A DNA stretch of 64,000 nt from Mycobacterium sp. D16Q13 (lineage in GTDB: Bacteria > Actinomycetota > Actinomycetes > Mycobacteriales > Mycobacteriaceae): assembly GCF_002013375.1 (NCBI RefSeq), contig NZ_MAEW01000009.1:116181-180180 (forward strand), read 5' to 3'. Both the position numbers and the translations under genes were made by a program. The notes under the pieces are model-generated. The model saw only the letters and a list, made by a program, of their open reading frames with translations, was not told the origin of the DNA and ran no database searches. Shown here in pieces: positions 9,634-18,557 of the stretch. Position 1 is the stretch's first letter. Every line of letters begins with the position of its first letter.

Positions 9634-10554
9634 ATGGTGCTGGCGGCGGCGATCCAACTCGAAGCAGTCATGGGAGATGTGGACGCGAACCTGGACAGAT
9701 GCTCCGCGCTCGCTGATATGGCCGGGCAATCCGGGGCGCGGATCATCGCGTTGCCCGAGTTCTTCACCAGCGGGATCGCCTTCGACCCGTCCTTGAAAGA
9801 TGCCACTCTGCCCCTCTCGGGAGCCGCCACCGAACTGCTGTGCTCGCTGGCTCGTCGCTACGACGCGCTCGTCGGCGGCTCGTTCCTGTGCCGAGACGAG
9901 GACGGGCACGTCCGCAATGCCTACGTCGCTGCAGACGCAACCGGGGTGGTCGGGCGTCACGACAAGGACCTGCCGACCATGTGGGAGAACTCCTTCTACA
10001 TCGGCGGTCAGGACGACGGGGTGTTCCGCGCGGGGACGTATGCGGTCGGGGCAGCAGTGTGTTGGGAGTTGATGCGCACCCGCACGGCACAACGCATGCG
10101 TTCACGCGTCGACCTGGTGATGACAGGATCCGGCTGGTGGTCAATACCGCCGTGGCACCCACGCGCGACCTTTGAAGGGATGGAACGTCGCAACCACGAG
10201 ACGGCCCGGGCCGCAGCGGGAACTTTCGCGAAATATGTTGGAGCTCCAGTGATTCACGCCGCGCACGTTGGCGACTTCCGCTGCGCCATGCCCTGGCTCC
10301 CCCTCGAATACCGGGGCCATTTCGAGGGATCCACCCTTATCACCGATAGCGCCGGGCACATCATCGCCGAACGACGTCCCGAGCAGGGCCAGGGCATCCT
10401 TCTCGGCGATATCGACCCGGGGCGTCAGATACCCACGGCCGAGATTCCCCATCGCTTCTGGCTGCATCCCCGTGGCGTACTGCCCACCGCGGCATGGCAT
10501 TACCAACGATGGCATGGCCGACGGTGGTATCGCAGAAACATGGTGGGCGCATGA
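9634..10554 (+). CDS. Carbon-nitrogen hydrolase (nitrilase/amidase family)
   Basis: A 306-residue cytoplasmic enzyme of the nitrilase superfamily, which cleaves C-N bonds other than peptide bonds. The Glu-Lys-Cys catalytic triad is visible as LPEFFTSG (near residue 45), HDKDLP (near 109) and AAVCWEL (near 142). The family usually forms homodimers of an alpha-beta-beta-alpha fold. The subclass (nitrilase, amidase or N-carbamoyl hydrolase) cannot be settled by eye. Its stop overlaps the start of the next gene (ATGA, 10551-10554), so the two are translationally coupled. Confidence 0.9.
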   Translation: MVLAAAIQLEAVMGDVDANLDRCSALADMAGQSGARIIALPEFFTSGIAFDPSLKDATLPLSGAATELLCSLARRYDALVGGSFLCRDEDGHVRNAYVAADATGVVGRHDKDLPTMWENSFYIGGQDDGVFRAGTYAVGAAVCWELMRTRTAQRMRSRVDLVMTGSGWWSIPPWHPRATFEGMERRNHETARAAAGTFAKYVGAPVIHAAHVGDFRCAMPWLPLEYRGHFEGSTLITDSAGHIIAERRPEQGQGILLGDIDPGRQIPTAEIPHRFWLHPRGVLPTAAWHYQRWHGRRWYRRNMVGA

Positions 10555-10919
10555 ACCTCATGGTGCGCATAGGACTGGCCGAGCTGGCGTTCGGCGCGAT
10601 GATGGGGTGGACGGTGGCCGCGAACTTCCTTGCCCCGCAACTACTCAGACGCATCGGCGTGACGAACGGGCGCAGGTTTCTGCAGGCCCACCTGGACTAC
10701 ATCATGATGGGTGTACTCCTGATCGCGGTGGGCCTGGCCGTACCGGGCATACCCGGCTGGCTGGCCGCGGTCGTGGTCTTTGGCGCGCTATTGAATCCAA
10801 CCCTGTTTCTCCCCATGGCGTTCAAGGAGAACATCACATCCTCTGCCAGCTTCAAGGCCGCCACGTTCACCTCATTCGTGGCGATGAGCGGCGGACTGGT
10901 CCTGGTTGCGGCGTTCTGA
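10551..10919 (+). CDS. Small integral membrane protein, unknown function
   Basis: A 122-residue protein with about four predicted membrane helices (around residues 3-25, 48-68, 70-90 and 100-120), starting MNLMVRIGLAELAFG. The start overlaps the stop of the nitrilase-family gene (ATGA), which is why I prefer it to upstream starts. I do not recognise the family. Coupling to the hydrolase suggests a role in handling the substrate or product of that enzyme, but this is inference. Confidence 0.7.
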   Translation: MNLMVRIGLAELAFGAMMGWTVAANFLAPQLLRRIGVTNGRRFLQAHLDYIMMGVLLIAVGLAVPGIPGWLAAVVVFGALLNPTLFLPMAFKENITSSASFKAATFTSFVAMSGGLVLVAAF

Positions 10920-11012
10920 TGCGTAAGAGCGTGCGCACCAAGTACATCGGCCATGTCTACGATCGTGGATGCCCGCGCATCGTCAGTCGCCACACGCTCA
11001 GCAATGTGGCGT

Positions 11013-12035
11013 TCAGGTTGTGGAGCGGATCACCAGCTGTGGGATGAGCACCGTCCTGGTGGGGGATTGCCCAGGGTTGCTCATCAAGGACTGCAGAAGT
11101 CCGGCGCCGATCCGCCCGGCTTCTTCGAAGGACAGCCGGATCGTTGTCATGCCCAGGCTTTCGGCCAGGATTCCGTCGTCGAACCCCATGACCGCCAGCT
11201 GCTCGGGCACTACTACTCCCATCGCCCGGGCTCCGGCCAGAACACCGGCCGCGAGTGCATCGTGATGAGCCACGATGGCAGAGGGGCGTTGCCCACCAGT
11301 AAGAAGGCCGGTGGTGGCTTCCGTTGCCAGTGTGATGTCGTTGGCGGCGAGCACGATCTCGTCGAGCTGGTATCCATTGGCGGCGCCGCCCGCCTCATTG
11401 AATGCACGACGCATACCGTCGCCGCGCAACATCACTGACGACACATAGGCTTTCGAGCGCTGCGGTTCACACAGATACACGATGCGGCGGTGCCCGCGGT
11501 CTATGAGGTGGCTCGCCGCAAGGTAGCCCGCGTGCTCGTCATCGAACCCGACATGAGAGAAGTTGGGATGGGGTGCATCGACGAGCACCACCGGCGGCCC
11601 CCAACGAGTCAGCCGGTCGGCTCCCTCTGCCGACAGCGGCAGCCCCATGACGATGGCCCCGTCGACATCACCGCGAATGGGCAACGTATCTAGGCGTGGC
11701 GATGGAGCCTCGGCCGCCGACGGCGCATCGCAGACGAGCACGTCCACGTCATGCGGGCTGAGTGCGTCAAGCACTCCCACCAGCTGAAGCCGGAAGGAGT
11801 CGTAGCTCGTAAAGGGCGCGATCACCGCGATGCGTCCGGTGCGTTCCTTTCCGCGTTCCGACGGGGTAGAGCCGGGACGGTAGCCGAGTTCGCCCGCTGC
11901 CTCGACAACCCGCTCCCTCGTCCTCTCACTGACGCGGTTCGGATGGTTGATGGCCAGTGACACCGTCGAAATGCTCACCCCTGCGCGCTCGGCGACATGG
12001 TAGATCGTCACTCCCCCAGAGCTCGTCACGACCAT
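11013..12035 (-). CDS. LacI family transcriptional repressor (probable trehalase regulator)
   Basis: A 340-residue LacI/GalR repressor. The N-terminal helix-turn-helix is VTIYHVAERAGVSISTVS, followed by the hinge and a periplasmic-binding-protein-like ligand domain ending LVIRSTT. It is divergent from the trehalase gene with about 150 bp between them, and that gap contains a symmetric element at 12076-12087, so it most likely represses the trehalase and itself, with a sugar or sugar phosphate as inducer. I chose ATG 12035 (MVVTSSGGVTIYHVA); GTG 12059 would add eight residues. Confidence 0.92.
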   Translation of the reverse strand: MVVTSSGGVTIYHVAERAGVSISTVSLAINHPNRVSERTRERVVEAAGELGYRPGSTPSERGKERTGRIAVIAPFTSYDSFRLQLVGVLDALSPHDVDVLVCDAPSAAEAPSPRLDTLPIRGDVDGAIVMGLPLSAEGADRLTRWGPPVVLVDAPHPNFSHVGFDDEHAGYLAASHLIDRGHRRIVYLCEPQRSKAYVSSVMLRGDGMRRAFNEAGGAANGYQLDEIVLAANDITLATEATTGLLTGGQRPSAIVAHHDALAAGVLAGARAMGVVVPEQLAVMGFDDGILAESLGMTTIRLSFEEAGRIGAGLLQSLMSNPGQSPTRTVLIPQLVIRSTT

Positions 12036-12075
12036 CAGCCTAGCCGCCCCCGCGACCACGTATAAAGTGGTTCAT

Positions 12076-12087
12076 CGAAGCACTTCG
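12076..12087. promoter_or_regulatory. Candidate LacI-family operator
   Basis: CGAAG, a two-base centre, then CTTCG, in the gap between the divergent LacI-type repressor and the trehalase. Position and symmetry fit an operator, but the arms are short, so this remains a suggestion. Confidence 0.4.
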
Positions 12088-12184
12088 ACACGCGGCGGGT
12101 CAGCCACTTGAGTTCTTGCGGTCGGCCCTGTCCAAGGCCACATCTGCGGCCCAACCCAGAACACACAATGAGGAGACACCTACG

Positions 12185-13855
12185 GTGAAGCCATGGCAGG
12201 CCGAATCAGCCACCTTGACTAGAACCAGATCTGCACTGCGGCTCCGCAAGACGATTACCGTAGCCACCGCCTGCCTGACCATTACTGGCTGCGTTTCGCT
12301 GACAGAAAGCGAGAATCGGGCCGCTACGCAGTCCACTCAGCCGACCGCCAGTGCGCTACTGCCGCAGCCGCCACACCAACTCTACGGAGACCTCTTCGTC
12401 GCGGTGCAGAGCTCACAGCTATACCCCGATCAGAAGACCTTCGTCGATTCCGTTCTAGATACCGACCCGGCCACAATCGTTCAGCTATACCAGCGACAGA
12501 AAACAGAACCGGGCTTCTCTCTGAAGGCCTTCACCGAACAGCACTTCACACCACCTGCCGATGAGGGCGTCACACCACCACCAAACCAGACGCTGCGTGA
12601 GCACATCGACTGGCTATGGCCCAGGCTCACAAAAACCAGCGTCTCTGTGCCACCGAACAGTTCGTTGATCCCGCTACCCAAACCGTATGTGGTGCCGGGC
12701 GGGCGGTTCCAGGAAGGCTACTACTGGGACACCTATTCCACGATGCTTGGTTTGCAGGTGTCAGGGCGCGAGGACCTCGTCGACGACATGCTCGACAACT
12801 TCGCACACTTGATCAACACGGTAGGCCATGTGCCGAACGGCAATCGCACGTATTACGCGAGCCGCTCGCAACCGCCCTTCTTCGCGAACATGGTCGCCCT
12901 CGCCGCGCAGGCCGAAGGCGACGACGTCTACCGAAAGTATCTGCCAGCGCTGCGCAAGGAGTACGAGTACTGGATGCAAGGCGAGCACGAAACTCCGCCA
13001 GGCACCGCGGCACACCATGTGGTCACCATGCCCGACGGCGCGGTCCTGAACCGCTACTGGGACGCGAGCGACACCAGGCGCGACGAGTCGTATCTTGAGG
13101 ACACCGTGACCGCGGACGAAGCGCCTAGCCGTCCCGCACACGAAGTCTGGCGCGACTTGCGGGCAGGCGCAGAAAGCGGCTGGGACTACAGCTCTCGTTG
13201 GCTTGGTGACGGCCGGACACTCAAGACCATCCGGACTACCGCAATCGTGCCGGTAGACCTGAACAGCCTGATGTTCCAACTCGAGACGACAATCGCGAAA
13301 GGTTGCACCATCACACGCGATGCCCCGTGCACCGCCGACTTCTCCACCCGCGCTCAGCAGCGCGCGACAGCGATCAACCGTTACTTGTGGAATGACCACG
13401 GCTACTACGGCGATTACGACTGGCAGCTACGCGAGCCACGTGACGCGATCACCGCGGCCGCCCTGTACCCCTTGTTCGCAGGCGTTGCGTCGCCTGAACG
13501 CGCCACGATGACGGCCAGTGCAACACGCAAATCGTTGCTACAACCCGGCGGTCTCGTAACGACGACCGAGACGACCGGCCAACAGTGGGACGCACCCAAC
13601 GGCTGGGCGCCGCTTCAATGGATCGCGGTCGATGGCTTGCGGCGATACGGAGAGCCCGCACTTGCGAAGGAAATCGGAACCCGTTTTCTCACCACTGTGA
13701 AACACGTCTATTCGACCGAAGGCAAACTGGTCGAGAAGTACGTGGTCTCAGCCGGTAATACCGGTGGTGGAGGCGGCGGGGAGTACCCCCTGCAAGATGG
13801 CTTCGGCTGGACCAATGGCGTCACGCTAAAGCTGCTTGATTTGTACGGCGCGTGA
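12185..13855 (+). CDS. treA: Lipoprotein alpha,alpha-trehalase (GH37)
   Basis: A glycoside hydrolase family 37 trehalase that splits trehalose into two glucose units. Both family signatures are present: [14 protein letters not shown] (about residues 170-183) and [13 protein letters not shown] (about 468-480). An N-terminal export signal ends in a lipobox, TITGC, so the enzyme is predicted to be lipid-anchored outside the membrane. GTG 12185 is chosen as start because AGGAG sits about ten bases upstream; an in-frame ATG at 12116 lacks this. Mycobacteria normally rely on a cytosolic GH15-type trehalase, so an exported GH37 enzyme next to its own LacI repressor suggests scavenging of external trehalose. 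Confidence 0.93.
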   Translation: MKPWQAESATLTRTRSALRLRKTITVATACLTITGCVSLTESENRAATQSTQPTASALLPQPPHQLYGDLFVAVQSSQLYPDQKTFVDSVLDTDPATIVQLYQRQKTEPGFSLKAFTEQHFTPPADEGVTPPPNQTLREHIDWLWPRLTKTSVSVPPNSSLIPLPKPYVVPGGRFQEGYYWDTYSTMLGLQVSGREDLVDDMLDNFAHLINTVGHVPNGNRTYYASRSQPPFFANMVALAAQAEGDDVYRKYLPALRKEYEYWMQGEHETPPGTAAHHVVTMPDGAVLNRYWDASDTRRDESYLEDTVTADEAPSRPAHEVWRDLRAGAESGWDYSSRWLGDGRTLKTIRTTAIVPVDLNSLMFQLETTIAKGCTITRDAPCTADFSTRAQQRATAINRYLWNDHGYYGDYDWQLREPRDAITAAALYPLFAGVASPERATMTASATRKSLLQPGGLVTTTETTGQQWDAPNGWAPLQWIAVDGLRRYGEPALAKEIGTRFLTTVKHVYSTEGKLVEKYVVSAGNTGGGGGGEYPLQDGFGWTNGVTLKLLDLYGA

Positions 13856-13908
13856 GGTCGCCGTTGGTCCGGTGTGACGTGAACTGAGCCGCGAAAGTCG
13901 TCATTGCG

Positions 13909-14292
13909 TCACCCGCCTTCGGTAACCGGTCCCGCGCGAGCCGCGGCCCGGGCCTGGCCCACACCGAACCGGCCCAACACCACCGGGATATCCACGCTGA
14001 CAACAATATCGAGATCATCGACAACGCAGCGGGTGACGGCGGCGCCCATCCTCCGGGCGACAACGGTCGCCTCCGCACAGGCGGGAGCGGTACCGTAGAG
14101 CGCCCGTTGCGCCCCGGCCAGCGCGGACAGATCGGCGGCGGCCTGAGCCCGATGCCGTGCCACCACGGCCTCGCCCACCGCGGCGCCCCCAGCCGTCAAC
14201 GCCAACAGCACCGCCATCATCGCCACCGCGACAATGGTCGCCGAGCCGTTGTCAGCCCTCGGGTTCCATCGCCGAAACCGACTCGGCGGCAA
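13909..14292 (-). CDS. Second TadE-like pseudopilin, Rv3654c family
   Basis: A protein of about 127 residues with one N-terminal membrane helix (SATIVAVAMMAVLLALTAGG) followed by the conserved VVARHRAQAAADLSALAGA, the mark of the Rv3654c/TadE-like family. It is probably a minor pseudopilin of the Flp/Tad system. The frame has no ATG upstream of the helix near the tadE stop; TTG at 14292 is the best start, inside the end of tadE. It is the last gene of the tad operon and converges on the trehalase gene. The upstream ATPase gene is disrupted, so this protein may have no working machine. Confidence 0.78.
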   Translation of the reverse strand: MPPSRFRRWNPRADNGSATIVAVAMMAVLLALTAGGAAVGEAVVARHRAQAAADLSALAGAQRALYGTAPACAEATVVARRMGAAVTRCVVDDLDIVVSVDIPVVLGRFGVGQARAAARAGPVTEGG

Positions 14293-14578
14293 TCGTGATG
14301 GCAGGCAGCAATCGGCTCGTCGCGGCGACCCGTGCCACCGCATAGTCGCCGTCACGCCGCACCTCGAGCACCGCACCGCGCGGAGCAATCCGGTGTGCGA
14401 CCGTTCTCGCATCGGCGTCATCTCCGCGTGCCACCAATCGCGCCGCCTCCCGCGCGGCGTCCACACAGCGCACCTGCATCGATACCGCATGGATTCCCGC
14501 GGAACAGAGCACGAGTACCGCTACCAACGCCGCTATGCCGAAGGCGGACTCGACGGTGGCGGCTCCGGTGTCGTCGCC
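14252..14578 (-). CDS. TadE family pseudopilin (Rv3655c-like), start codon unresolved
   Basis: The frame encodes GDDTGAATVESAFGIAALV, a typical TadE N-terminus with Glu inside the hydrophobic segment, then ends AESVSAMEPEG. Members are minor pseudopilins of the Tad pilus. No ATG, GTG or TTG lies in frame between 14908 and the membrane helix; the codon just before GDDTG is CTA. Translation may be coupled to the flp stop at 14578 through a non-standard start, or may begin at a TTG inside the helix. Order and overlap with its neighbours are normal for the operon. Confidence 0.75.
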   Translation of the reverse strand, partial: GDDTGAATVESAFGIAALVAVLVLCSAGIHAVSMQVRCVDAAREAARLVARGDDADARTVAHRIAPRGAVLEVRRDGDYAVARVAATSRLLPAITIAAESVSAMEPEG

Positions 14579-14781
14579 TAGACGCTGGTGTTGAGTGCGC
14601 GCGCGATGATGTTGGTGAGAGCACTGACGATCGAATCCCCGGTGACCACCGTGTAGAGAATCGCCCCGAAGGCCGCTGCCGCGATTGTGCCGATCGCATA
14701 TTCCACGGTGGACATGCCATCCTCGGACTCGACGACCACCATCATCCGCAGACGTAACTTCGTCAATATGTTGTGTATCAA
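14578..14781 (-). CDS. Flp-type pilin (DUF4244, Rv3656c-like)
   Basis: A 67-residue prepilin. The sequence EDGMSTVEYAIGTIAAAAFG shows a type IV-b prepilin site: Gly at -1, cleavage before Met, and Glu at +5, followed by the hydrophobic assembly helix. This is the major structural subunit of the actinobacterial Tad/Flp pilus. It sits between tadC and tadE as in other mycobacteria. Assembly would need the TadA ATPase, whose gene is split here. Confidence 0.88.
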   Translation of the reverse strand: MIHNILTKLRLRMMVVVESEDGMSTVEYAIGTIAAAAFGAILYTVVTGDSIVSALTNIIARALNTSV

Positions 14782-14820
14782 TGGATTCCCTCCCTCTTGA
14801 TCCCGCGGCCCTTCCGCGGA

Positions 14821-15405
14821 TCACAGCACACCGCTGCTGAACACATCCCTCGCCAAACCCATGACGACAGGCACGATGCCCAGGCAGACGAATGACGGCA
14901 GAAAACACAAGCCCAGCGGCGCACCGATGAGCACGCCGGCGCGTTCGGCGGTAGCCACGGCCGAGTCGACCGCATCCCTACGACACTGAACGGCCAGCGA
15001 CGCAATGCCCGCCGCCATCACCGCACCGGAGTCGGCCGATCGCCGTGCCAATCTGGCGAGCGCCTGCCGCTGTTCGTATCCCAGATCATTCGCAGATCCC
15101 GCGTCAGCCCACGCCGCCGACGGCGATGCACCCAGGGCGAGCATCTCCCCCGCACGGTTGAGGACACGGCCTAATTCTGATGGCGCGCAGGAGGACACCA
15201 CCAACGCCGCAGTCGCCACTGGCATCCCCGATCGAAGGCACACGCTCAGCATGTCAAGGCTGAACGCCATTCCTAACAAACCCTTTTCGGTGGTGTCACG
15301 ATCCGCCGCGACAAGTGCATCACCACACGACAGCCTTGTACGGGCCCGCAGCGCCCCCGGCAGGCTCAAGATTGCCGAGGCCAGCAGCAGCAGAGCCGTA
15401 ATCAC
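14821..15405 (-). CDS. tadC: TadC-like type II secretion F domain protein (Rv3657c-like)
   Basis: A 194-residue inner-membrane platform protein of the Tad pilus with a type II secretion system F-like domain: an N-terminal membrane helix (ITALLLLASAILSLPGAL), a helical cytoplasmic part with repeated ARLARR/ALG segments, and a C-terminal pair of membrane segments. GTG 15405 overlaps the tadB stop (GTGA), the usual coupling in this operon. It should pair with TadB as the rotary platform above the TadA ATPase. Confidence 0.82.
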   Translation of the reverse strand: MITALLLLASAILSLPGALRARTRLSCGDALVAADRDTTEKGLLGMAFSLDMLSVCLRSGMPVATAALVVSSCAPSELGRVLNRAGEMLALGASPSAAWADAGSANDLGYEQRQALARLARRSADSGAVMAAGIASLAVQCRRDAVDSAVATAERAGVLIGAPLGLCFLPSFVCLGIVPVVMGLARDVFSSGVL

Positions 15406-16175
15406 CGCAATGCCTTCGCAGTGATTGCGTCGGACCACAGCAGACCGACAGATGCCAGCGCCACCCCGACAACGAGTAGCACGCCACCCATTCCGCCCGC
15501 ACAGAGCACGCTCAGCGGCTTGGCTCCGATCATCTGCCCGAGCCCGATTCCTGCTACCGGCAATCCGGTAAGTACCGCTGCCGTCGCACGCGGCCCCGCG
15601 AGGCCGGCATTCACCCGTGCCGTAAATCGTTGTCGCTCTTGCAGATCTGTTCTACACACATCAAGCAGGTCCGCGACGGCGAGGCCGTGACGCTGTGCCA
15701 GCATCCAGCCACGGCTGATCCGCCCCCACTGCGTTGCCAATGGACCCGACCTGGGCACGGCCGGATCGAGCGTCACCCCCAGGCGCGCGCGGGAGGCGAT
15801 GGCGGCGAACACCTCCCCGGTCGTTCCGCCAAGCTCTGTTGCGGTGACCTCGAACGCGCGCACAGGATGCGCGCCCACCCTCAGCTCACCGACAATCACC
15901 TCGAGACAAGACTCCAAGACGATCAGTTCCTCCGATTGGACTCTCAACCGTCGACGACGGCGCCACCGCACACACAGCGTGCCGCCCGCAATACCCACCG
16001 CCATCACCACCGACAACGGCAACAACCACACGGCCACCAGCATCAGACCACCCAGTGGGGCCGCCACCAGTTTTCCATTCCATCGCCGAGGAGATGCTCC
16101 ACCCCGCCCCACCCTCGAGTGCCTCTGCGGCACAAGGAGAAATGCGGCAGCTAGTAGCAGCAGAGCCTGCGTCAT
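15402..16175 (-). CDS. tadB: TadB-like type II secretion F domain protein (Rv3658c-like)
   Basis: A 257-residue integral membrane protein of the Tad pilus platform. Membrane segments appear near residues 5-20, 38-60, 195-215 and 230-250, with the GspF-like helical domain between them. The start MTQALLLLAAAF at 16175 overlaps the TGA of the tadA 3' fragment (ATGA, 16172-16175), which shows that the two genes were coupled before the island separated them. Its original promoter lay upstream of ssd, so expression may now depend on the island end. Confidence 0.85.
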   Translation of the reverse strand: MTQALLLLAAAFLLVPQRHSRVGRGGASPRRWNGKLVAAPLGGLMLVAVWLLPLSVVMAVGIAGGTLCVRWRRRRRLRVQSEELIVLESCLEVIVGELRVGAHPVRAFEVTATELGGTTGEVFAAIASRARLGVTLDPAVPRSGPLATQWGRISRGWMLAQRHGLAVADLLDVCRTDLQERQRFTARVNAGLAGPRATAAVLTGLPVAGIGLGQMIGAKPLSVLCAGGMGGVLLVVGVALASVGLLWSDAITAKALR

Positions 16176-16348
16176 GTCGCACTCCGTGCGATCAACGCCT
16201 CGAGCTGCGCCGCACCGGAACAAGGCCTGCCGTCAACATTCCATGCGGGTATCACCCGCGCAATCCCATCCTCGCCCTTGCAGACCACCGCGATCTCGGT
16301 CAGCCTCCGGATGTTTCCAAATCTTCTGATATGACAAACACATTGCAC
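16172..16348 (-). pseudogene. tadA: tadA 3' fragment, cut off by the island
   Basis: In the frame that ends at TGA 16174-16172 the sequence reads VQCVCHIRRFGNIRRLTEI, then IARVIPAWNVDG and a short tail. This is the C-terminal end of a TadA/CpaF ATPase as found in mycobacterial Rv3659c-type proteins. Going further upstream, in-frame stop codons appear at once in AT-rich sequence, so homology ends at about 16348. The matching 5' part of the gene lies 33.7 kb away at 50102-51089 on the same strand. This fragment has no start of its own and is almost certainly not translated into anything useful. Confidence 0.88.
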
Positions 16349-16411
16349 GTATTATCAGTAAAAGAATTGATAGAATTTGATTAATTATGTTGTGCCACAA
16401 CGCAATTTATG

Positions 16412-16433
16412 CTTAGTATGCATGTATACTAAG
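16412..16433. promoter_or_regulatory. Perfect 8-bp inverted repeat near the island left end
   Basis: CTTAGTAT, a six-base spacer, then ATACTAAG, about 65 bp inside the left end and 80 bp upstream of the first island gene. It may be an operator for the HTH-ImmA protein or a recombinase arm site. The whole stretch 16349-16515 is AT-rich and holds no gene that I can support. Confidence 0.45.
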
Positions 16434-16515
16434 TAGATGAGCCGCGATAATTTTTGTGAAGAGAAAACGGCGTGTACCTATTGCGAAGTAGGTACGTCTA
16501 TGGAATCCTTCGGGC

Positions 16516-17283
16516 ATGAACCTAGAAGTGCAGGTGGAGTGCGACACTCTGGTGCGCCAGCATCACGAGGCGCTTGCGCAGGTGCGCAAGGATGTGGCCG
16601 ACGCGGTGTTGAAGACGGCCGAGTTGTGGGAGCCGGTTTTCTCGGACCCTTCCGATATGCATGGCCAGTTGCATTGCACCTCAGTGCGGGGGTTGTTGAT
16701 CAAGGCGCGCACCGACCGCGAATCCGGTGTGGGTCTGCCCGAGGGGGAGAAACCAGCGAAGGGTTCTTTGACCACTCGCTGCGGTCAGGGCATGTCAGCG
16801 ATCTTGGACGATGGCCGCGGCGGGGAGGGTATACGGGTGCGCAAGGCGCCCTCGAAAGTGGTGGCCGAGCACGATCGGCTGGTTGTGTATCCCTCCAAGG
16901 CGCAGCGAGAGGCGGCGCTGAAGCTGGCCGAAGCCGAGGCGCAGCGTGTGGCCGAGAAGGCCACCACGGAGGCCGACGACGGCGGGTCGCCCGAACCGGA
17001 AGTGATCAACGGGCAGTACACCTTTGGTGGCGAGTTCGACCATCTCGAACGCAAGCCCACCGGCTACGACTGGTTCGTGTTGTGGACGTTGAGTCCGGAC
17101 AGTCTGCATGTCCTGGAGGTGTTTTTGGCTGCGGTGATCGGAATCGACGACAGCACGAACACGGTGATCGTGGCTTCTGCGCCGCTGCCGAAGTTGGTTA
17201 CCCGGCAAGAAGATACCTCCGACAACGATTTCGAGGACTTCGGCAAGGACAGCGAAGAGGGTACTGGTCCTGCACCAGCGTGA
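16516..17283 (+). CDS. Orphan island protein, unknown function
   Basis: A 255-residue soluble protein starting MNLEVQVECDTLVRQHHEAL. The middle (about residues 100-155) is rich in Glu, Lys and Ala and likely helical or coiled coil (AQREAALKLAEAEAQRVAEK); the C-terminus is acidic (DNDFEDFGKDSEEG). I see no signal, membrane segment or catalytic motif and do not recognise a family. It lies 58 bp upstream of the HTH-ImmA/IrrE gene and is probably transcribed with it, so a partner or substrate role for that protease is possible but unproven. Another frame is open here over 302 codons, but its composition is implausible. Confidence 0.65.
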   Translation: MNLEVQVECDTLVRQHHEALAQVRKDVADAVLKTAELWEPVFSDPSDMHGQLHCTSVRGLLIKARTDRESGVGLPEGEKPAKGSLTTRCGQGMSAILDDGRGGEGIRVRKAPSKVVAEHDRLVVYPSKAQREAALKLAEAEAQRVAEKATTEADDGGSPEPEVINGQYTFGGEFDHLERKPTGYDWFVLWTLSPDSLHVLEVFLAAVIGIDDSTNTVIVASAPLPKLVTRQEDTSDNDFEDFGKDSEEGTGPAPA

Positions 17284-17341
17284 CAGGTTTGTCATACCTG
17301 TCGGTTAGCGTCACGGGCGTTAGTGTTGAATCGGGATCGCT

Positions 17342-18544
17342 ATGACGAAGACGGTAGAAATTTTTGGTCTGCGGGTGCGCCAGGCCCGCTTGATGAGACG
17401 ACTGACAGCAAAGGCTGTCATGGAGGCTGTGGGATGGTCCGGTGCGCGTTTGTCGCGGCTGGAGCGGGCAGAGACCGCCCAGGTCCGCGAGGACGAGCTG
17501 GCAGCGTTGATGGTCGTATTACGGGTTCCTGCATTGTTTTTCACTTCCATGCCGGTGTGTCGTGTAGAGCCTGATCAGCTGTTATTCCGGGCTCCGAAAT
17601 CGACGACGGAGACCGAGAAGAACCGGATGGCGCAGTTCATTGCGCTTTCTGGCGACTTTCTGCTGGAGATGAACGGCCGGCACAAGCTGCCTCCGGTTCA
17701 GATCAGTGCGGCCCCTGACCCGGACCCTGTCGCGGCGGCTCTGCATGCTCGCCAATGCCTGGGCGTTGATCGTGATGTGCCGATCGGCGATCTGACGCAC
17801 TTGTTCGAGCGCGGCGGTATCCCGGTAGTGATGCGTTACGAGCGCTTCGGTGGTAGTGCGCCGGAAGACAATTCACGGGGTCGGCTGGAAAAGCATCTGG
17901 GTTGTTCGACCTGGGTGGGTGAGTTCCGGGAGCGGCCGCTGATTGTGTTGCGGGAGCTCGATTCCTGGGAACGGACCCGCTGGACACTGGCCCACGAGCT
18001 GGGGCATTTGATTCTGCACACCAATGCCGCCGAGTTGACCGATGAGCACGAAGATCAGGCATCGCGGTTCGCTTCGGAGTTCCTGGCGCCGTTCGCCGCG
18101 GTATCGCACTCAGTCAAAAGTGCTCCGTCGTTGCTGAATTTGCTTCCTGTCAAGCAGAAGTGGGGTATCTCGGTGGGTGCGTTGCTTCGGCATTTCCATG
18201 ACTCGGGCGCCCTCGATAACGACCGCTACGACATGCTGCGCACCCAGCTGTACACCCGGATCAACGCTGACACCGGCTTCACCTGGGGACGTACCGAGCC
18301 GGGTTGGGATGACCGTAAACCTGAGCGACCCCGGTTGATGAGCAAGTGGATCGAGTTTGCGTTCGGTGTCAGCTCTCCGGAGGCGTTGATGGCACACCGG
18401 GTGATGTGGCCGCTGGACATGCTGCAGGAATTTCTGGTCGGTCAGCGTATGGCCGTGCCCGCCTTGAGCACTGCGACACGGCCGGCGCCGCGCGGTTCCA
18501 GTGGTGTGGCCGATTTCGCCGCGTACCGGCGGCGGCGGGCCTGA
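17342..18544 (+). CDS. HTH-XRE and ImmA/IrrE metalloprotease regulator
   Basis: A 400-residue two-domain protein. Residues 8-65 form an XRE-type helix-turn-helix (RVRQARLMRRLTAKAVMEAV, then SGARLSRLERAE), and residues about 215-240 carry the ImmA/IrrE zinc-protease motif HELGHLILH. Such proteins control mobile elements or stress responses by cleaving or derepressing a regulator; in ICEBs1, ImmA triggers excision. Here it stands directly upstream of the recombinase genes, 13 bp before the first one, which makes it the likely switch for island transposition. The inverted repeat at 16412-16433 is a candidate target. Confidence 0.88.
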   Translation: MTKTVEIFGLRVRQARLMRRLTAKAVMEAVGWSGARLSRLERAETAQVREDELAALMVVLRVPALFFTSMPVCRVEPDQLLFRAPKSTTETEKNRMAQFIALSGDFLLEMNGRHKLPPVQISAAPDPDPVAAALHARQCLGVDRDVPIGDLTHLFERGGIPVVMRYERFGGSAPEDNSRGRLEKHLGCSTWVGEFRERPLIVLRELDSWERTRWTLAHELGHLILHTNAAELTDEHEDQASRFASEFLAPFAAVSHSVKSAPSLLNLLPVKQKWGISVGALLRHFHDSGALDNDRYDMLRTQLYTRINADTGFTWGRTEPGWDDRKPERPRLMSKWIEFAFGVSSPEALMAHRVMWPLDMLQEFLVGQRMAVPALSTATRPAPRGSSGVADFAAYRRRRA

Positions 18545-18557
18545 GCGGACGGGGCCT

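Noticed and set aside
16437..17345. A 302-codon frame overlapping the orphan gene at the island left end
   Set aside because: Gly/Arg/Cys-rich composition typical of a wrong frame; the 255-residue frame has normal composition and a fitting start.
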